Shown in pieces: positions 29,066-38,571 of a stretch of 64,000 nucleotides of DNA. This stretch comes from an uncultured Prevotella sp. (GTDB lineage Bacteria > Bacteroidota > Bacteroidia > Bacteroidales > Bacteroidaceae): assembly GCA_947165435.1 (NCBI GenBank), contig CAMVAI010000003.1:24548-88547 (forward strand), written 5' to 3'. A model generated the notes under the pieces. That model was not told the DNA's origin. It did no database searches and was given only the letters and a program-made list of their open reading frames with translations. Made by a program: the position numbers and the translations under genes. Positions within the stretch are counted from its first letter, which is position 1, and every line of letters starts with the position of its first letter.

Positions 29066-29753
29066 AACCGAAAACCAGGTATGCTTTCTGCGAACAGGGG
29101 TTGCCTGTCAGCTGTGCGAAGATGGGGATGGAGAACGAGTCGGTCACGCGGATGTCTTTCGTAGCCCGCAGCGAGAGGTTGGTCACGGCGAAGCCGCTGG
29201 TGCCGTACGACGTCGTGGCGAACGGCACGACACCGGCAGTGGCTGTCCAGTCGACGGTGGCGAGGCGGAAGGAGACGCTGGCCTCCATGTAGCTGCTGTA
29301 GGCCCGTCGGCCGCTCTTGTTCTGGCCGTCGTTGCCGGCGAAGTTGGTGTACCACTGCAGGGCGACGGGACCGAAGTCGTAGCCGATGTTGGCTTCAAAG
29401 ACGTGGTTCGTCGAGTGGGTGTTGTACTTGAAGTAGCGTGCGTCGGGGTCGAGGCCCTCGGAGAACCAGTAGTCGGTGATGCCGATATTAAAGCCGCCGA
29501 TGCTGTAGGCCAGCGTGAGGTCAAACTCCTTCACGTCGTCCTTGTTCGACAGTCCGTAGGAGCCCCATGCTGTCAGCGACAGACCTTTATAGCCTATTCC
29601 GAGCGTCGGCTGCACGGCCACGTCGCCACACTTCAGGCCACGCCAGATATACTCGTTCACGAAATCGGCCTTGATGGTCGTTTCTACTTTATCCTGTGCA
29701 AGGGCGGTGCCACTAAGCACCAGTCCCATTGCAAATAAAACAATCTTTTTCAT
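29046..29753 (-). CDS. Outer-membrane beta-barrel protein linked to amtB
   Basis: A 235-residue protein with signal peptide MKKIVLFAMGLVLSGTALAQ and alternating hydrophobic strands: TIKADFVNEYIWRGLKCGDV, LGIGYKGLSLTAWGSYGL, EFDLTLAYSIGGFNIGITDY, FEANIGYDFGPVALQWYTNF and the C-terminal AYLVFGFTLQID ending in strand residues typical of barrels. It resembles small putative porins (TorF-like). Being the third gene after glnK and amtB, it may admit ammonium or amines across the outer membrane; that is inference from position. Confidence 0.7.
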   Translation of the reverse strand: MKKIVLFAMGLVLSGTALAQDKVETTIKADFVNEYIWRGLKCGDVAVQPTLGIGYKGLSLTAWGSYGLSNKDDVKEFDLTLAYSIGGFNIGITDYWFSEGLDPDARYFKYNTHSTNHVFEANIGYDFGPVALQWYTNFAGNDGQNKSGRRAYSSYMEASVSFRLATVDWTATAGVVPFATTSYGTSGFAVTNLSLRATKDIRVTDSFSIPIFAQLTGNPCSQKAYLVFGFTLQID

Positions 29754-29810
29754 ACCTTATATTATTAATGTACCATAGCGGTAGCAAATTATTCACTTTT
29801 AACTGTTCAC

Positions 29811-31064
29811 TTAGTTATAGCACGACTCGCCGTGCTCGTAGATGTCGAGCCCTTCGTCCTCGATGCGCTCGTCGACGCGCAGGCCGTGCAGGCGCTTGAT
29901 GCCGTAGAAAAGCACGATGCCGCAAAGGGCCGCCCAGAGGTCGATGACGAGGATGCCGAACGTCTGGGCCCCGAAGAATCCCCAGCCATAGCCGTAGAGG
30001 GCACCGTTAGAGGTGGAGAGCAGACCGGTCAAGAGCGTGCCGAGGATGCCGCATACACCGTGTACGCTGCTGGCTCCCACGGGGTCGTCGATGTGCAGTC
30101 GGTGGTCGATGAACTCGATGGCATAGACCAGCACCAGGCCGCAGACCAGTCCGATGACAACAGCTCCGAAGGGCGACACCAAGTCGCATCCGGCGGTGAT
30201 GCCCACCAGTCCGGCCAGCACGCCGTTGAGCGTCAGCGAGAGCGACGGCTTGCCATATTTTATATAGGTAAGGAACATCGTGGCCGTTCCGCCCGCCACG
30301 GCGGCGAGGTTGGTGGTCAGGAACACATGACTGATGGCCACGCGGTTCACCTCACCGCTTGCCGCCAGCTGCGAGCCGGGGTTGAAGCCGAACCAGCCGA
30401 GCCAGAGGATGAACACGCCCAGCGCGGCCATGGCCAGGTTGTGGCCGGGAATGGCGCGGCTCTTGCCGTCCGGGCCATACTTGCCTCGGCGCGGGCCGAG
30501 GGCGATGGCTCCCACCAGGGCCAGCACGCCGCCCACCGAGTGGACGATGGCCGAACCGGCGAAGTCGTGGAACACGTCGCCGAACGTCGTCATCATAAAC
30601 CCGTCGTCAGCCGCATTGCATAGCCATCCGCCGCCCCACGTCCAGTGGCCCTCGATGGGGTAGATGAGCAGCGAGATGACGGCTGAATAGACCAGGTACA
30701 TCGAGAACTTCGTCCGCTCGGCCATGGCTCCGCTGACGATGGTGGCGGAGGTGGCGCAGAAGACGGTCTCGAAAATCAGGAAGCCCTCCACGGGCAATTC
30801 ACCTTTATAAAATGAGAGGTCGCCCCAGTTTGGCGCTCCGATGAAGCCCGCGCCCTCGCTGCCGAACATGAATCCGAAGCCGAGGAAGAAGAACAGCAGC
30901 GAGCCGAACATGAAGTCGACGAAGTTCTTCATCAGGATGTTGGCCGTGTTCTTCGAGCGAGTAAAACCCGCCTCGCACAGCGCGAAGCCCGGCTGCATCC
31001 AGAACACCAGCATGGCTGCCAAGAGCATCCATACGGTATCGAGTGATAATCCTATTTCGTTCAT
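29811..31064 (-). CDS. amtB: Ammonium transporter
   Basis: A 417-residue Amt/MEP/Rh protein with eleven expected membrane spans. Key stretches: FDxxAGxxVH-type VFHDFAGSAIVHSVGG (Asp and first pore His), GWFGFNPGSQLAAS, and DDPVGASSVHGVCGILGTLL (second pore region). The C-terminal cytoplasmic tail (RVDERIEDEGLDIYEHGESC) has the conserved part that binds PII in known pairs. It follows glnK by 36 bp in the same operon, the standard arrangement for ammonium uptake controlled by the nitrogen state. Confidence 0.95.
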   Translation of the reverse strand: MNEIGLSLDTVWMLLAAMLVFWMQPGFALCEAGFTRSKNTANILMKNFVDFMFGSLLFFFLGFGFMFGSEGAGFIGAPNWGDLSFYKGELPVEGFLIFETVFCATSATIVSGAMAERTKFSMYLVYSAVISLLIYPIEGHWTWGGGWLCNAADDGFMMTTFGDVFHDFAGSAIVHSVGGVLALVGAIALGPRRGKYGPDGKSRAIPGHNLAMAALGVFILWLGWFGFNPGSQLAASGEVNRVAISHVFLTTNLAAVAGGTATMFLTYIKYGKPSLSLTLNGVLAGLVGITAGCDLVSPFGAVVIGLVCGLVLVYAIEFIDHRLHIDDPVGASSVHGVCGILGTLLTGLLSTSNGALYGYGWGFFGAQTFGILVIDLWAALCGIVLFYGIKRLHGLRVDERIEDEGLDIYEHGESCYN

Positions 31065-31100
31065 ATCGTAAAAGTTTTTGTGTTTGTGTTGTTATCCTTC

Positions 31101-31448
31101 TTACTTCTTGTCGCGCAAAACCGTGTCGCCGTGCTCGCCGGTGCGTATCGACCAGGTGTCGATGACGTCGCTCACGAAGATGCGCCCGTCGCCCACCTGG
31201 CCGGTCCGTGCCACCCGTAATATGACGTCCACCGTGGGCTGCATGATGACGTCGCGGCAGACGATGGTGATGGCCACGCGCTCGATGACGTCGGTAGAGT
31301 ACTGCACGCCGCGGTAGATGCGCTCCTGGCGGCTCTGCCCGATGCCATGCACGTCGTGGTACTCGAACCAGTCGATGTCCGAGTGCAGCAGGGCGTCCTT
31401 CAGCTCCTCGAACTTGGTCTTGCGGATGATTGCTTCAATCCTTTTCAT
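31101..31448 (-). CDS. glnK: Nitrogen regulatory PII protein
   Basis: A 115-residue PII: MKRIEAIIRKTKFEELKDAL, T-loop region GIGQSRQERIYRGVQYSTDV that retains the Tyr at the usual uridylylation position, and the B-loop/C-terminal ARTGQVGDGRIFVSDV. It binds ATP/ADP and 2-oxoglutarate and gates AmtB. The T-loop is a few residues different from enteric GlnK. First gene of the glnK, amtB, porin unit; a -7 box (TACCTTTG, minus strand) lies 62 bp upstream. Confidence 0.93.
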   Translation of the reverse strand: MKRIEAIIRKTKFEELKDALLHSDIDWFEYHDVHGIGQSRQERIYRGVQYSTDVIERVAITIVCRDVIMQPTVDVILRVARTGQVGDGRIFVSDVIDTWSIRTGEHGDTVLRDKK

Positions 31449-31509
31449 ACCTTTTTCCCTTTTTAATGTGAATACTTAGTTTCTGTGTCGTCTTGCAAGA
31501 TTACGGCGG

Positions 31510-31517
31510 CAAAGGTA
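31510..31517 (-). promoter_or_regulatory. -7 box for glnK
   Basis: TACCTTTG on the minus strand, in the 330-bp region between glnK and gltB. Confidence 0.55.
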
Positions 31518-31707
31518 CGGCGATTCTTGGAAAAATGATGCATAAACTTGCAACTTTCCACCAAAAAAATCGGCAGAAATGACAAAGTGTAAACATTTAT
31601 GCAGGTTGGCAACCCGTTTTCTTTTCGTTTTGTCATAAAACAAGCTGTTTTCATGGCAAAATGATAGTTGTGTACGATTATCAAACAAAATTATGCCACC
31701 ATTTCGC

Positions 31708-31737
31708 TTGTTTTACTAACTATTTGTATTATCTTTG
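31708..31737 (+). promoter_or_regulatory. Promoter for gltB
   Basis: TTG at 31708 and TATCTTTG at 31730-31737 fit -33 and -7 elements. Transcription from here would start about 35 nt before the gltB ATG at 31779. It rules out the longer ORF start at 31668. Confidence 0.6.
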
Positions 31738-31778
31738 CACCCGAAATCGAGACAAAAGAAAGATTAAACAAGGATAAT

Positions 31779-34700
31779 ATGACAAAAAGTAAATTAGACG
31801 GACTATATCAGCCGCAGTATGAGCACGATGCCTGCGGTGTGGGCATGGTGGTGAACATCCACGGCGGCAAGAGCCACGAACTGGTGGACCAGGCCTTGAA
31901 GGTGCTGGAGAACATGGAGCACCGCGGTGCCGAGACGCGCGACGGAACGGGCGACGGTGCGGGCATCATGCTGCAGATACCGCATGAGTTCATCCTGCTG
32001 CAGGGCATCCCCGTGCCCGAGAAGGGTAAGTACGGCACGGGCCTGGTCTTCCTGCCCAAGGACGAGACGGCGCAGCAGCAGATCCTCTCCGTCATGATAG
32101 AGGAGATAGAGCGCGAGGGCCTGCAGCTGATGCACCTGCGCACAGTGCCCACCTGCCCCGAGGTGCTGGGCGAGGCGGCACGGCGCGTGGAACCGGCCAT
32201 CAAGCAGGTGTTTGTGACGAGCAGCCTCACCCCCGACCCCTCTCCGAAGGGAGAGGGGAGTGATTACCTTCAGGGCAGTGTTTCTGAGCTTGACCGTAAG
32301 CTATATATAATAAGGAAAAGGATAGAGCGGAGACTTGCCGAGTTGGCAAAAGTATCTACTCCCCTCTCCAATCGGAGAGGGGTTGGGGGTGAGGCGTATA
32401 TTTGCTCATTATCAACCAAAAACATTATATATAAGGGAATGCTGGCCAGCGGACAGCTGCGTCGGTATTTCCCTGACCTGTCGAGTCCCTACCTGACAAG
32501 CGGACTGGCACTGGTACATTCACGATTCTCAACCAACACATTCCCCACATGGTCACTGGCCCAGCCCTTCCGCTTGCTGGCTCACAACGGCGAGATCAAC
32601 ACCATCCGTGGCAACCGGGGGTGGATGAAGGCCCGCGAGAGCGTGCTGTCGAGCGAGGCACTGGGCGACATCCGGGAGATTTCGCCCATCGTCGAGGAGG
32701 GCATGTCGGACTCGGCCTCGCTCGACAATGTGTTCGAGTTCCTTACCATGAGCGGCATGTCGCTGCCGCAGGCCATGGCGATACTTGTGCCGGAATCGTT
32801 CAACGACAAGAATCCCATCAGCGAGGACCTGAAGGCCTTCTACGAATACCACTCGATACTGATGGAGCCGTGGGACGGGCCCGCCGCCCTGCTCTTCAGC
32901 GACGGTCGCTATGCCGGCGGCATGCTGGATCGTAACGGTTTGCGCCCCAGTCGCTACACCATTACCCGGCAGGGCATGATGGTGGTGGCCAGCGAGGTGG
33001 GCGTAATGGATTTCGAGCCTGGCGATGTGGTATCGAAAGGACGGTTGCAGCCCGGCAAGATTCTGCTCATCGACACGCAGGAGGGCAGGATATATTATGA
33101 TGGCGAAATCAAAGAGCAGTTGGCCAAAGCCCATCCCTATCGTGAATGGCTCAGTGAGAACCGTGTGCAGTTGGAGAAATTGAAGAGTGGTCGCCACGTG
33201 GAGAACAGCGTGGACCATCTGCAGCAGCGGCTCATCCAGTTTGGCTACGGCCAGGAGGACATCGACCGCACCATCATTCCGATGGCTGCAGCCGGTCAGG
33301 AACCCGTGGCCGCGATGGGCAATGACACGCCACTGGCCGTCATCAGTGACCGTCCGCAGTTGCTTTTCAACTATTTCCGTCAGCAGTTTGCACAGGTGAC
33401 GAATCCTGCCATCGATCCTATTCGGGAAGAACTGGTGATGTCATTGACAGAGTATATCGGTGCTGTGGGAACTAATATCCTGACACCTGATGCCTCCAAC
33501 TGCAAAATGGTTCGCTTGCCGCAACCCGTGCTGACCAACACTCAGCTTGACATATTGTGTAATATCCGCTATAAAGGATTTAAAACGAAGAAACTATTCA
33601 TGTCGTTTGAAATCTCGAAAGGCGAGGAAGGGTTGCGCCAGTCACTCGACAATCTCTGCAAAGCAGCCGAGGCAAGTGTTGACGAGGGCGTAAACTACAT
33701 CATTCTCACTGACCGTAATCTTGATGATCAGCAGGCTGCAATCCCTTCGCTGCTGGCTGTGAGCGCTGTCCACCACTATCTTATCAGTGTTGGCAAGCGA
33801 GTTCAGACGGCTCTTATCGTGGAGAGTGGCGAAATTCGCGAGACGATGCATGCAGCATTATTGTTGGGCTATGGTGCAAGTGCGCTGTGTCCGTATATGG
33901 CCTTTGCTATCTTGGATGACCTGGTAAAGAGAGGGAAGATTCAGGAAGACTACGAGACAGCCGAGAACCATTATATCCATGCCGTTGATAAAGGACTGAA
34001 GAAGATCATGTCGAAGATGGGCATCTCTACTATCCGCAGTTATCGTGGTGCGAAGATCTTTGAGAGTATAGGGCTCGGCGAGCCTTTGTTGCGCAGGTAC
34101 TTTGGCACTGCGACAAGTACTGTCGGCGGCATCGGTCTAAAGGAAATAGCCCGAGATGCCATCCGTTTCAGTTCGCTTTCTGCACAAAACGCTCCACTAA
34201 AGAATCACGGACAGTTCTCTTGGCGTAAGGATGGTATCAAGCATGCCTGGACTCCTGAGACAATCTATCGCCTGCAGATTGCCACCCGTACGGGGGACTA
34301 CCAGAAGTTCAAGGAGTGGTCGGTCATGGCAGACGAGAAGGATAGCCCTATTTTCATCCGCGACTTCTTCGGCTGGAAGAAGGCAGACAGGCCGACTCCG
34401 ATTGACGAGATTGAACCCGTGGAATCAATCGTGAAGCATTTTGTGACGGGTGCCATGTCGTTTGGTGCATTGAGCATCGAAGCGCATGAAGCGTTAGCCT
34501 TGGCGATGAACAAGCTCGGCACTCGTTCAAATACAGGCGAGGGCGGAGAGGACAATGCCCGTTACCATACTGAGGTAGATGGCGTGAGCCTCAGCAGTAA
34601 GACCAAGCAGATAGCAAGCGGTCGTTTTGGAGTGACGGCTGAGTATCTTGTGAATGCCGAAGAGATACAGATAAAGGTGGCCCAGGGCGCCAAGCCTGGT

Positions 34701-36347
34701 GAAGGCGGACAGTTGCCCGGCTTTAAGGTGAACGAGGTCATCGCCAAGACACGTAATGCCATTCCCGGCATCTCACTGATTTCTCCACCGCCACACCATG
34801 ACATCTACTCTATTGAAGATCTTGCCCAACTCATTTTTGACCTGAAGAACGTCAATCCGACAGCTGCCGTCAGCGTGAAGCTCGTAGCCGAGAGCGGTGT
34901 GGGAACGATTGCTGCTGGCGTGGCCAAAGCAAAAGCCGACCTTATCGTGATTAGTGGAGCCGAGGGTGGTACAGGTGCCAGTCCTGTCAGCAGCATGCGC
35001 TTTGCTGGCATCTCTCCTGAGATAGGCCTTGCCGAGACACAGCAGACGCTGGTTTTGAACGGTCTGCGCAATCAGGTACGCTTGCAGACCGACGGTCAGC
35101 TGAAGACAGCCAAAGATGTCATCATCATGGCCATGCTGGGAGCTGACGAATTCTCATTTGGCACGTTGCCGCTGATAGTTCTGGGGTGTGTGATGATGCG
35201 CAAGTGCAACACTAATACCTGCCCGATGGGGGTGGCTACTCAGAACCCCGAGTTGCGCAAGCACTTTGAGGGCAGGGCAGAATATGTCGTGAATTTCTTT
35301 ACGTTCCTCGCCCAGCAGGTACGTGAATATCTTAGTGAGATAGGTGTGCATAGCCTGAAGGAGATCATCGGGCATACCGAGCTGCTTGAGTTACATACAA
35401 GTCATCTGACAGACAAGCAGAAGACGATCGACTTCTCTCGCCTGCTATACAGGCCAGATACCGATAAAGCCCTCTATTGGGATCGTGGTGCCTATACGAA
35501 GGTGACGGGCGTGAAGGATGAAGAGATTGTCAAGGCAGCTGCGAAAGCCATTCAGGATCAAGAGGAAGTAACGCTTGACTATGCGATCCGCAACACCGAC
35601 CGGGCCGTCACGACCATGCTTAGTGGCATTATCGCCAAACGATATGGTGAAGCTGGCTTGCCTGACAGCACGGTCAATATCAAGTTCAAGGGCTCTGCCG
35701 GACAGTCGTTTGGTGCGTTTGCCGTGCGTGGACTAAACATCAGGCTGGAAGGTGAGTGTAATGACTATTTCGGAAAAGGACTGTCAGGCGGACGTATTTC
35801 GATATTGCCACCCAGCCGGATCAACATAGACTTCCTGCCGGAGAATAATGTCATCGCAGGCAATACCGGACTCTATGGTGCTACTTCCGGTGGGCTGTAT
35901 GTCAATGGCAAGGTAGGTGAGCGTTTCGCTGTCCGCAACTCTGGTGCTATAGCTGTCATTGAGGGAGCAGGCGATCATTGCTGTGAGTATATGACGGGCG
36001 GACGCGTGGTCGTACTGGGTAAAACTGGCAGGAATTTTGCTGCAGGCATGTCAGGTGGTGTTGCCTACGTCTATGATCCAGACCACACCTTCGATTATTT
36101 CTGTAATATGGACATGGTCGAAATCAATCTTGTTGAAGACAGTGTGTCGCGCAAGGAACTTCTGGAACTTGTCCGTCAGCACTATCTGCATACTGGGTCA
36201 GCACTGGCCGGACGGATGCTTGATGGCTGGCAGCGATATTGCGAAGACTTCGTTCAAGTGGTACCCATCGAGTATAAGCGTGTGCTACAAGAAGAGCAGA
36301 TGATGAGGCTTAGAGAAAAGATCAGCGAGATACAACGGGAATACTGA
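31779..36347 (+). CDS. gltB: Glutamate synthase large subunit with two in-frame inserts
   Basis: About 1522 residues from MTKSKLDGLYQPQYEHDACG; the Cys of DACGVGMV becomes the N-terminal nucleophile. The glutaminase domain is followed by the FMN/synthase barrel (GARGGTGASPVSS-type AEGGTGASPVSSMRF), the Fe-S cysteines near CVMMRKCNTNTCPMGVATQ and the C-terminal beta-helix GXXGXXXG domain (GGRISILPPSRI). It forms glutamate from glutamine and 2-oxoglutarate. The ORF-track start at 31668 is upstream of the promoter and is not used. Two palindromic inserts, LTPDPSPKGEGSD and STPLSNRRGVGGEA, flank about 30 native residues (LDRKLYIIRKRIERRL) in inverted orientation. Confidence 0.95.
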   Translation: MTKSKLDGLYQPQYEHDACGVGMVVNIHGGKSHELVDQALKVLENMEHRGAETRDGTGDGAGIMLQIPHEFILLQGIPVPEKGKYGTGLVFLPKDETAQQQILSVMIEEIEREGLQLMHLRTVPTCPEVLGEAARRVEPAIKQVFVTSSLTPDPSPKGEGSDYLQGSVSELDRKLYIIRKRIERRLAELAKVSTPLSNRRGVGGEAYICSLSTKNIIYKGMLASGQLRRYFPDLSSPYLTSGLALVHSRFSTNTFPTWSLAQPFRLLAHNGEINTIRGNRGWMKARESVLSSEALGDIREISPIVEEGMSDSASLDNVFEFLTMSGMSLPQAMAILVPESFNDKNPISEDLKAFYEYHSILMEPWDGPAALLFSDGRYAGGMLDRNGLRPSRYTITRQGMMVVASEVGVMDFEPGDVVSKGRLQPGKILLIDTQEGRIYYDGEIKEQLAKAHPYREWLSENRVQLEKLKSGRHVENSVDHLQQRLIQFGYGQEDIDRTIIPMAAAGQEPVAAMGNDTPLAVISDRPQLLFNYFRQQFAQVTNPAIDPIREELVMSLTEYIGAVGTNILTPDASNCKMVRLPQPVLTNTQLDILCNIRYKGFKTKKLFMSFEISKGEEGLRQSLDNLCKAAEASVDEGVNYIILTDRNLDDQQAAIPSLLAVSAVHHYLISVGKRVQTALIVESGEIRETMHAALLLGYGASALCPYMAFAILDDLVKRGKIQEDYETAENHYIHAVDKGLKKIMSKMGISTIRSYRGAKIFESIGLGEPLLRRYFGTATSTVGGIGLKEIARDAIRFSSLSAQNAPLKNHGQFSWRKDGIKHAWTPETIYRLQIATRTGDYQKFKEWSVMADEKDSPIFIRDFFGWKKADRPTPIDEIEPVESIVKHFVTGAMSFGALSIEAHEALALAMNKLGTRSNTGEGGEDNARYHTEVDGVSLSSKTKQIASGRFGVTAEYLVNAEEIQIKVAQGAKPGEGGQLPGFKVNEVIAKTRNAIPGISLISPPPHHDIYSIEDLAQLIFDLKNVNPTAAVSVKLVAESGVGTIAAGVAKAKADLIVISGAEGGTGASPVSSMRFAGISPEIGLAETQQTLVLNGLRNQVRLQTDGQLKTAKDVIIMAMLGADEFSFGTLPLIVLGCVMMRKCNTNTCPMGVATQNPELRKHFEGRAEYVVNFFTFLAQQVREYLSEIGVHSLKEIIGHTELLELHTSHLTDKQKTIDFSRLLYRPDTDKALYWDRGAYTKVTGVKDEEIVKAAAKAIQDQEEVTLDYAIRNTDRAVTTMLSGIIAKRYGEAGLPDSTVNIKFKGSAGQSFGAFAVRGLNIRLEGECNDYFGKGLSGGRISILPPSRINIDFLPENNVIAGNTGLYGATSGGLYVNGKVGERFAVRNSGAIAVIEGAGDHCCEYMTGGRVVVLGKTGRNFAAGMSGGVAYVYDPDHTFDYFCNMDMVEINLVEDSVSRKELLELVRQHYLHTGSALAGRMLDGWQRYCEDFVQVVPIEYKRVLQEEQMMRLREKISEIQREY
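32225..32263 (+). repeat. Palindromic element, second subfamily, gltB copy a
   Basis: GCCTCACCCCCGACCCCTCT followed by CCGAAGGGAGAGGGGAGT. In frame as LTPDPSPKGEGS. Confidence 0.85.
32358..32395 (-). repeat. Palindromic element, second subfamily, gltB copy b
   Basis: ACTCCCCTCTCCAATCGGAG followed by AGGGGTTGGGGGTGAGGC, the inverted counterpart of copy a, 94 bp away and also in frame. Confidence 0.85.
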
Positions 36348-36356
36348 TAATTAGTT

Positions 36357-37703
36357 ATGGAAAACTTGAAAGCATTTTTAGAGATACACCGTCAAGAGGC
36401 AGGCTATCGTCCTGTCCACGATAGAATCCATGATTTTGGCGAGGTAGAGCAGACGCTCAACACGCGTGAGCGCAAGTTGCAGGCGAGCCGCTGTATGGAC
36501 TGTGGCGTTCCTTTCTGCCATTGGGCTTGTCCGTTGGGCAATAAGGCTCCCGAATGGAACGGTGCCCTCTGTCGGGGAGAATGGGAACTGGCCTATCAGC
36601 TGCTGTCGGCCACCAATCCGTTTCCTGAATTTACAGGGCGCATCTGTCCGGCACTATGCGAAAAAGCCTGTGTGCTCAATCGTTTCAACCATGAGCCCAC
36701 CACGAACCGTGAAGACGAGTGTGCCATTATTGAGGCCGCATTCCGTGAAGGGTTTATCCTGCCGCAGGTTCCGCTCAGAAATGGCATGCGGGTAGCCGTT
36801 GTAGGTGCTGGTCCTGCCGGATTGGCTGCAGCCCACTCACTGAATCGGATGGGATATACCGTCACTGTCTTTGAGAAGAACGAAGCTGCCGGTGGTCTCT
36901 TGCGCTATGGCATTCCCAACTTTAAGCTCAACAAAGCCATCATTGACCGTCGTATAAAGCAGATGGAACAGGAGGGTATAGGCTTTCGCTATAATACCCA
37001 TATTCAGCATTTGCAAGAAATCGGAGACGCTGATGCTGTCGTTCTCGCAACGGGTACGCCCCAAGCCCGTGACCTGAACATCCCCGGTCGCCACCTGAAA
37101 GGCGTCTATTTGGCTCTTGAACTGTTGAGTCAGCAGAACCGTGTGCTTGCAGGCGTGGACATTTCAAGCGACGAGCGCATCACAGCTAAGGGTAAGGACG
37201 TTCTTGTGATTGGTGGTGGTGATACGGGGTCTGACTGTATAGGTACAGCCCATCGTCAAGGTTGTAAGAGTGTTACGCAGATAGAGATCATGCCGCGTCC
37301 TGTCGATGGACCGGACGATCCGCATAATCCCTGGCCCAACTGGCCACGTACGCTGAAGACCACTTCTTCTCATGAAGAGGGTTGCATCCGTAGATGGAAT
37401 GTCAATACGCTGGAATTTCTTGGCCAGGACGGTCGTCTCATCGGGGTCAAGGTGCAGGAGATCGACTGGCGGCCTAATCCTGATGGTGGCCGTCCTATAA
37501 TGACTGCGAAGGGTGAACCCGAAATCATCAAGGCTGAGCTCTGTCTGCTCGCAATGGGGTTTCTGAAGCCGGATCATCCTGACTATCCAGAGAATGTTTT
37601 CGTTTGTGGTGACGCCCAAAACGGTGCCTCACTCGTTGTGCGAGCAATGGCCAGCGGATTAGAGACGGCACGACGGGTTCATGACACCCTCTCTCATGAG
37701 TAA
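36357..37703 (+). CDS. gltD: Glutamate synthase small subunit
   Basis: 448 residues. N-terminal Fe-S cysteines [20 protein letters not shown] and [10 protein letters not shown], then two dinucleotide-binding folds: [17 protein letters not shown] (FAD) and [17 protein letters not shown] (NADPH). It passes electrons from NAD(P)H to GltB. Starts 9 bp after gltB; its stop (37701-37703) is 4 bp before the dapF start. Confidence 0.95.
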   Translation: MENLKAFLEIHRQEAGYRPVHDRIHDFGEVEQTLNTRERKLQASRCMDCGVPFCHWACPLGNKAPEWNGALCRGEWELAYQLLSATNPFPEFTGRICPALCEKACVLNRFNHEPTTNREDECAIIEAAFREGFILPQVPLRNGMRVAVVGAGPAGLAAAHSLNRMGYTVTVFEKNEAAGGLLRYGIPNFKLNKAIIDRRIKQMEQEGIGFRYNTHIQHLQEIGDADAVVLATGTPQARDLNIPGRHLKGVYLALELLSQQNRVLAGVDISSDERITAKGKDVLVIGGGDTGSDCIGTAHRQGCKSVTQIEIMPRPVDGPDDPHNPWPNWPRTLKTTSSHEEGCIRRWNVNTLEFLGQDGRLIGVKVQEIDWRPNPDGGRPIMTAKGEPEIIKAELCLLAMGFLKPDHPDYPENVFVCGDAQNGASLVVRAMASGLETARRVHDTLSHE

Positions 37704-37707
37704 TTTT

Positions 37708-38544
37708 ATGACAAAGATAAAATTCACCAAAATGCACGGTTGCGGCAATGACTACATCTACGTCAATGCCATGTCTTACCCAGTTGCCGATGCTCATGCC
37801 TGCGCCCTTATGTGGAGTGACCGCCATACAGGCATCGGCTCAGACGGTCTGGTGCTCATCGAACGCAGTACGCTGCCGGAAGCAGATTTCTCCATGCGCA
37901 TCTTCAATGCCGACGGGTCGGAAGCAATGATGTGTGGCAATGCTTCGCGCTGTATTGGCAAGTATCTCTATGAACGTGGACTTACCGAAAAGACAGTGAT
38001 CCGTCTGCTCACGCTTGCTGGCATCAAGACGCTCTATCTCCATCTTGTCAATCATCGCGTAGAATCAGTAACCGTAGATATGGGTGAGCCTGTGCTGGCA
38101 GATGAAAGGTTCTTCTACGGTAGCCTAATGAAAGGCGGTGATGGCCTTTTCGTCTCAATGGGCAATCCTCACTACGTTGTTTTTACCGATGATGTTGATC
38201 AGGTGAGCAGGACAGGGAAAATCCTTGAGCATCATGCTGCCTTTCCGCAGCGTTGCAACATCGAATTTGCACAAGTGCTGACCGATGGACGTATCCGCAC
38301 GAGAGTCTGGGAGCGTGGCAGCGGTGTCACGATGGCTTGCGGAACGGGAGCTTGTGCCACTGCTGTGGCAGCCAGTCTTGCGAAGCGGGCTGGCCGGACG
38401 AGCCACATCGTCATGGATGGGGGTACTCTCGATGTAGAATGGTGTGAACAAGACCGCTCTGAAGGGATATGTCTCTATCGCAGAAATCATGTCTATATGA
38501 CAGGACCGGCACAGTTTGTCTTTGATGGCGAAATAGAACTATAA
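37708..38544 (+). CDS. dapF: Diaminopimelate epimerase
   Basis: Start set at 37708 ([20 protein letters not shown]); the ORF-track start lies inside gltD. The two catalytic cysteines are in [14 protein letters not shown] and [15 protein letters not shown]. It converts LL- to meso-diaminopimelate for peptidoglycan and lysine. Length (278 residues) is normal. Placed between gltD and dapL, so glutamate supply and the glutamate-dependent DAP route are co-expressed. Confidence 0.93.
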   Translation: MTKIKFTKMHGCGNDYIYVNAMSYPVADAHACALMWSDRHTGIGSDGLVLIERSTLPEADFSMRIFNADGSEAMMCGNASRCIGKYLYERGLTEKTVIRLLTLAGIKTLYLHLVNHRVESVTVDMGEPVLADERFFYGSLMKGGDGLFVSMGNPHYVVFTDDVDQVSRTGKILEHHAAFPQRCNIEFAQVLTDGRIRTRVWERGSGVTMACGTGACATAVAASLAKRAGRTSHIVMDGGTLDVEWCEQDRSEGICLYRRNHVYMTGPAQFVFDGEIEL

Positions 38545-38571
38545 ATATTTAACAGTCAGATATATATAAAA

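Noticed and set aside
31668-31778. Longer gltB start giving a hydrophobic N-terminus
   Set aside because: The added residues lie across the promoter (TATCTTTG at 31730) and GltB needs a short propeptide before DACG; the ATG at 31779 fits.
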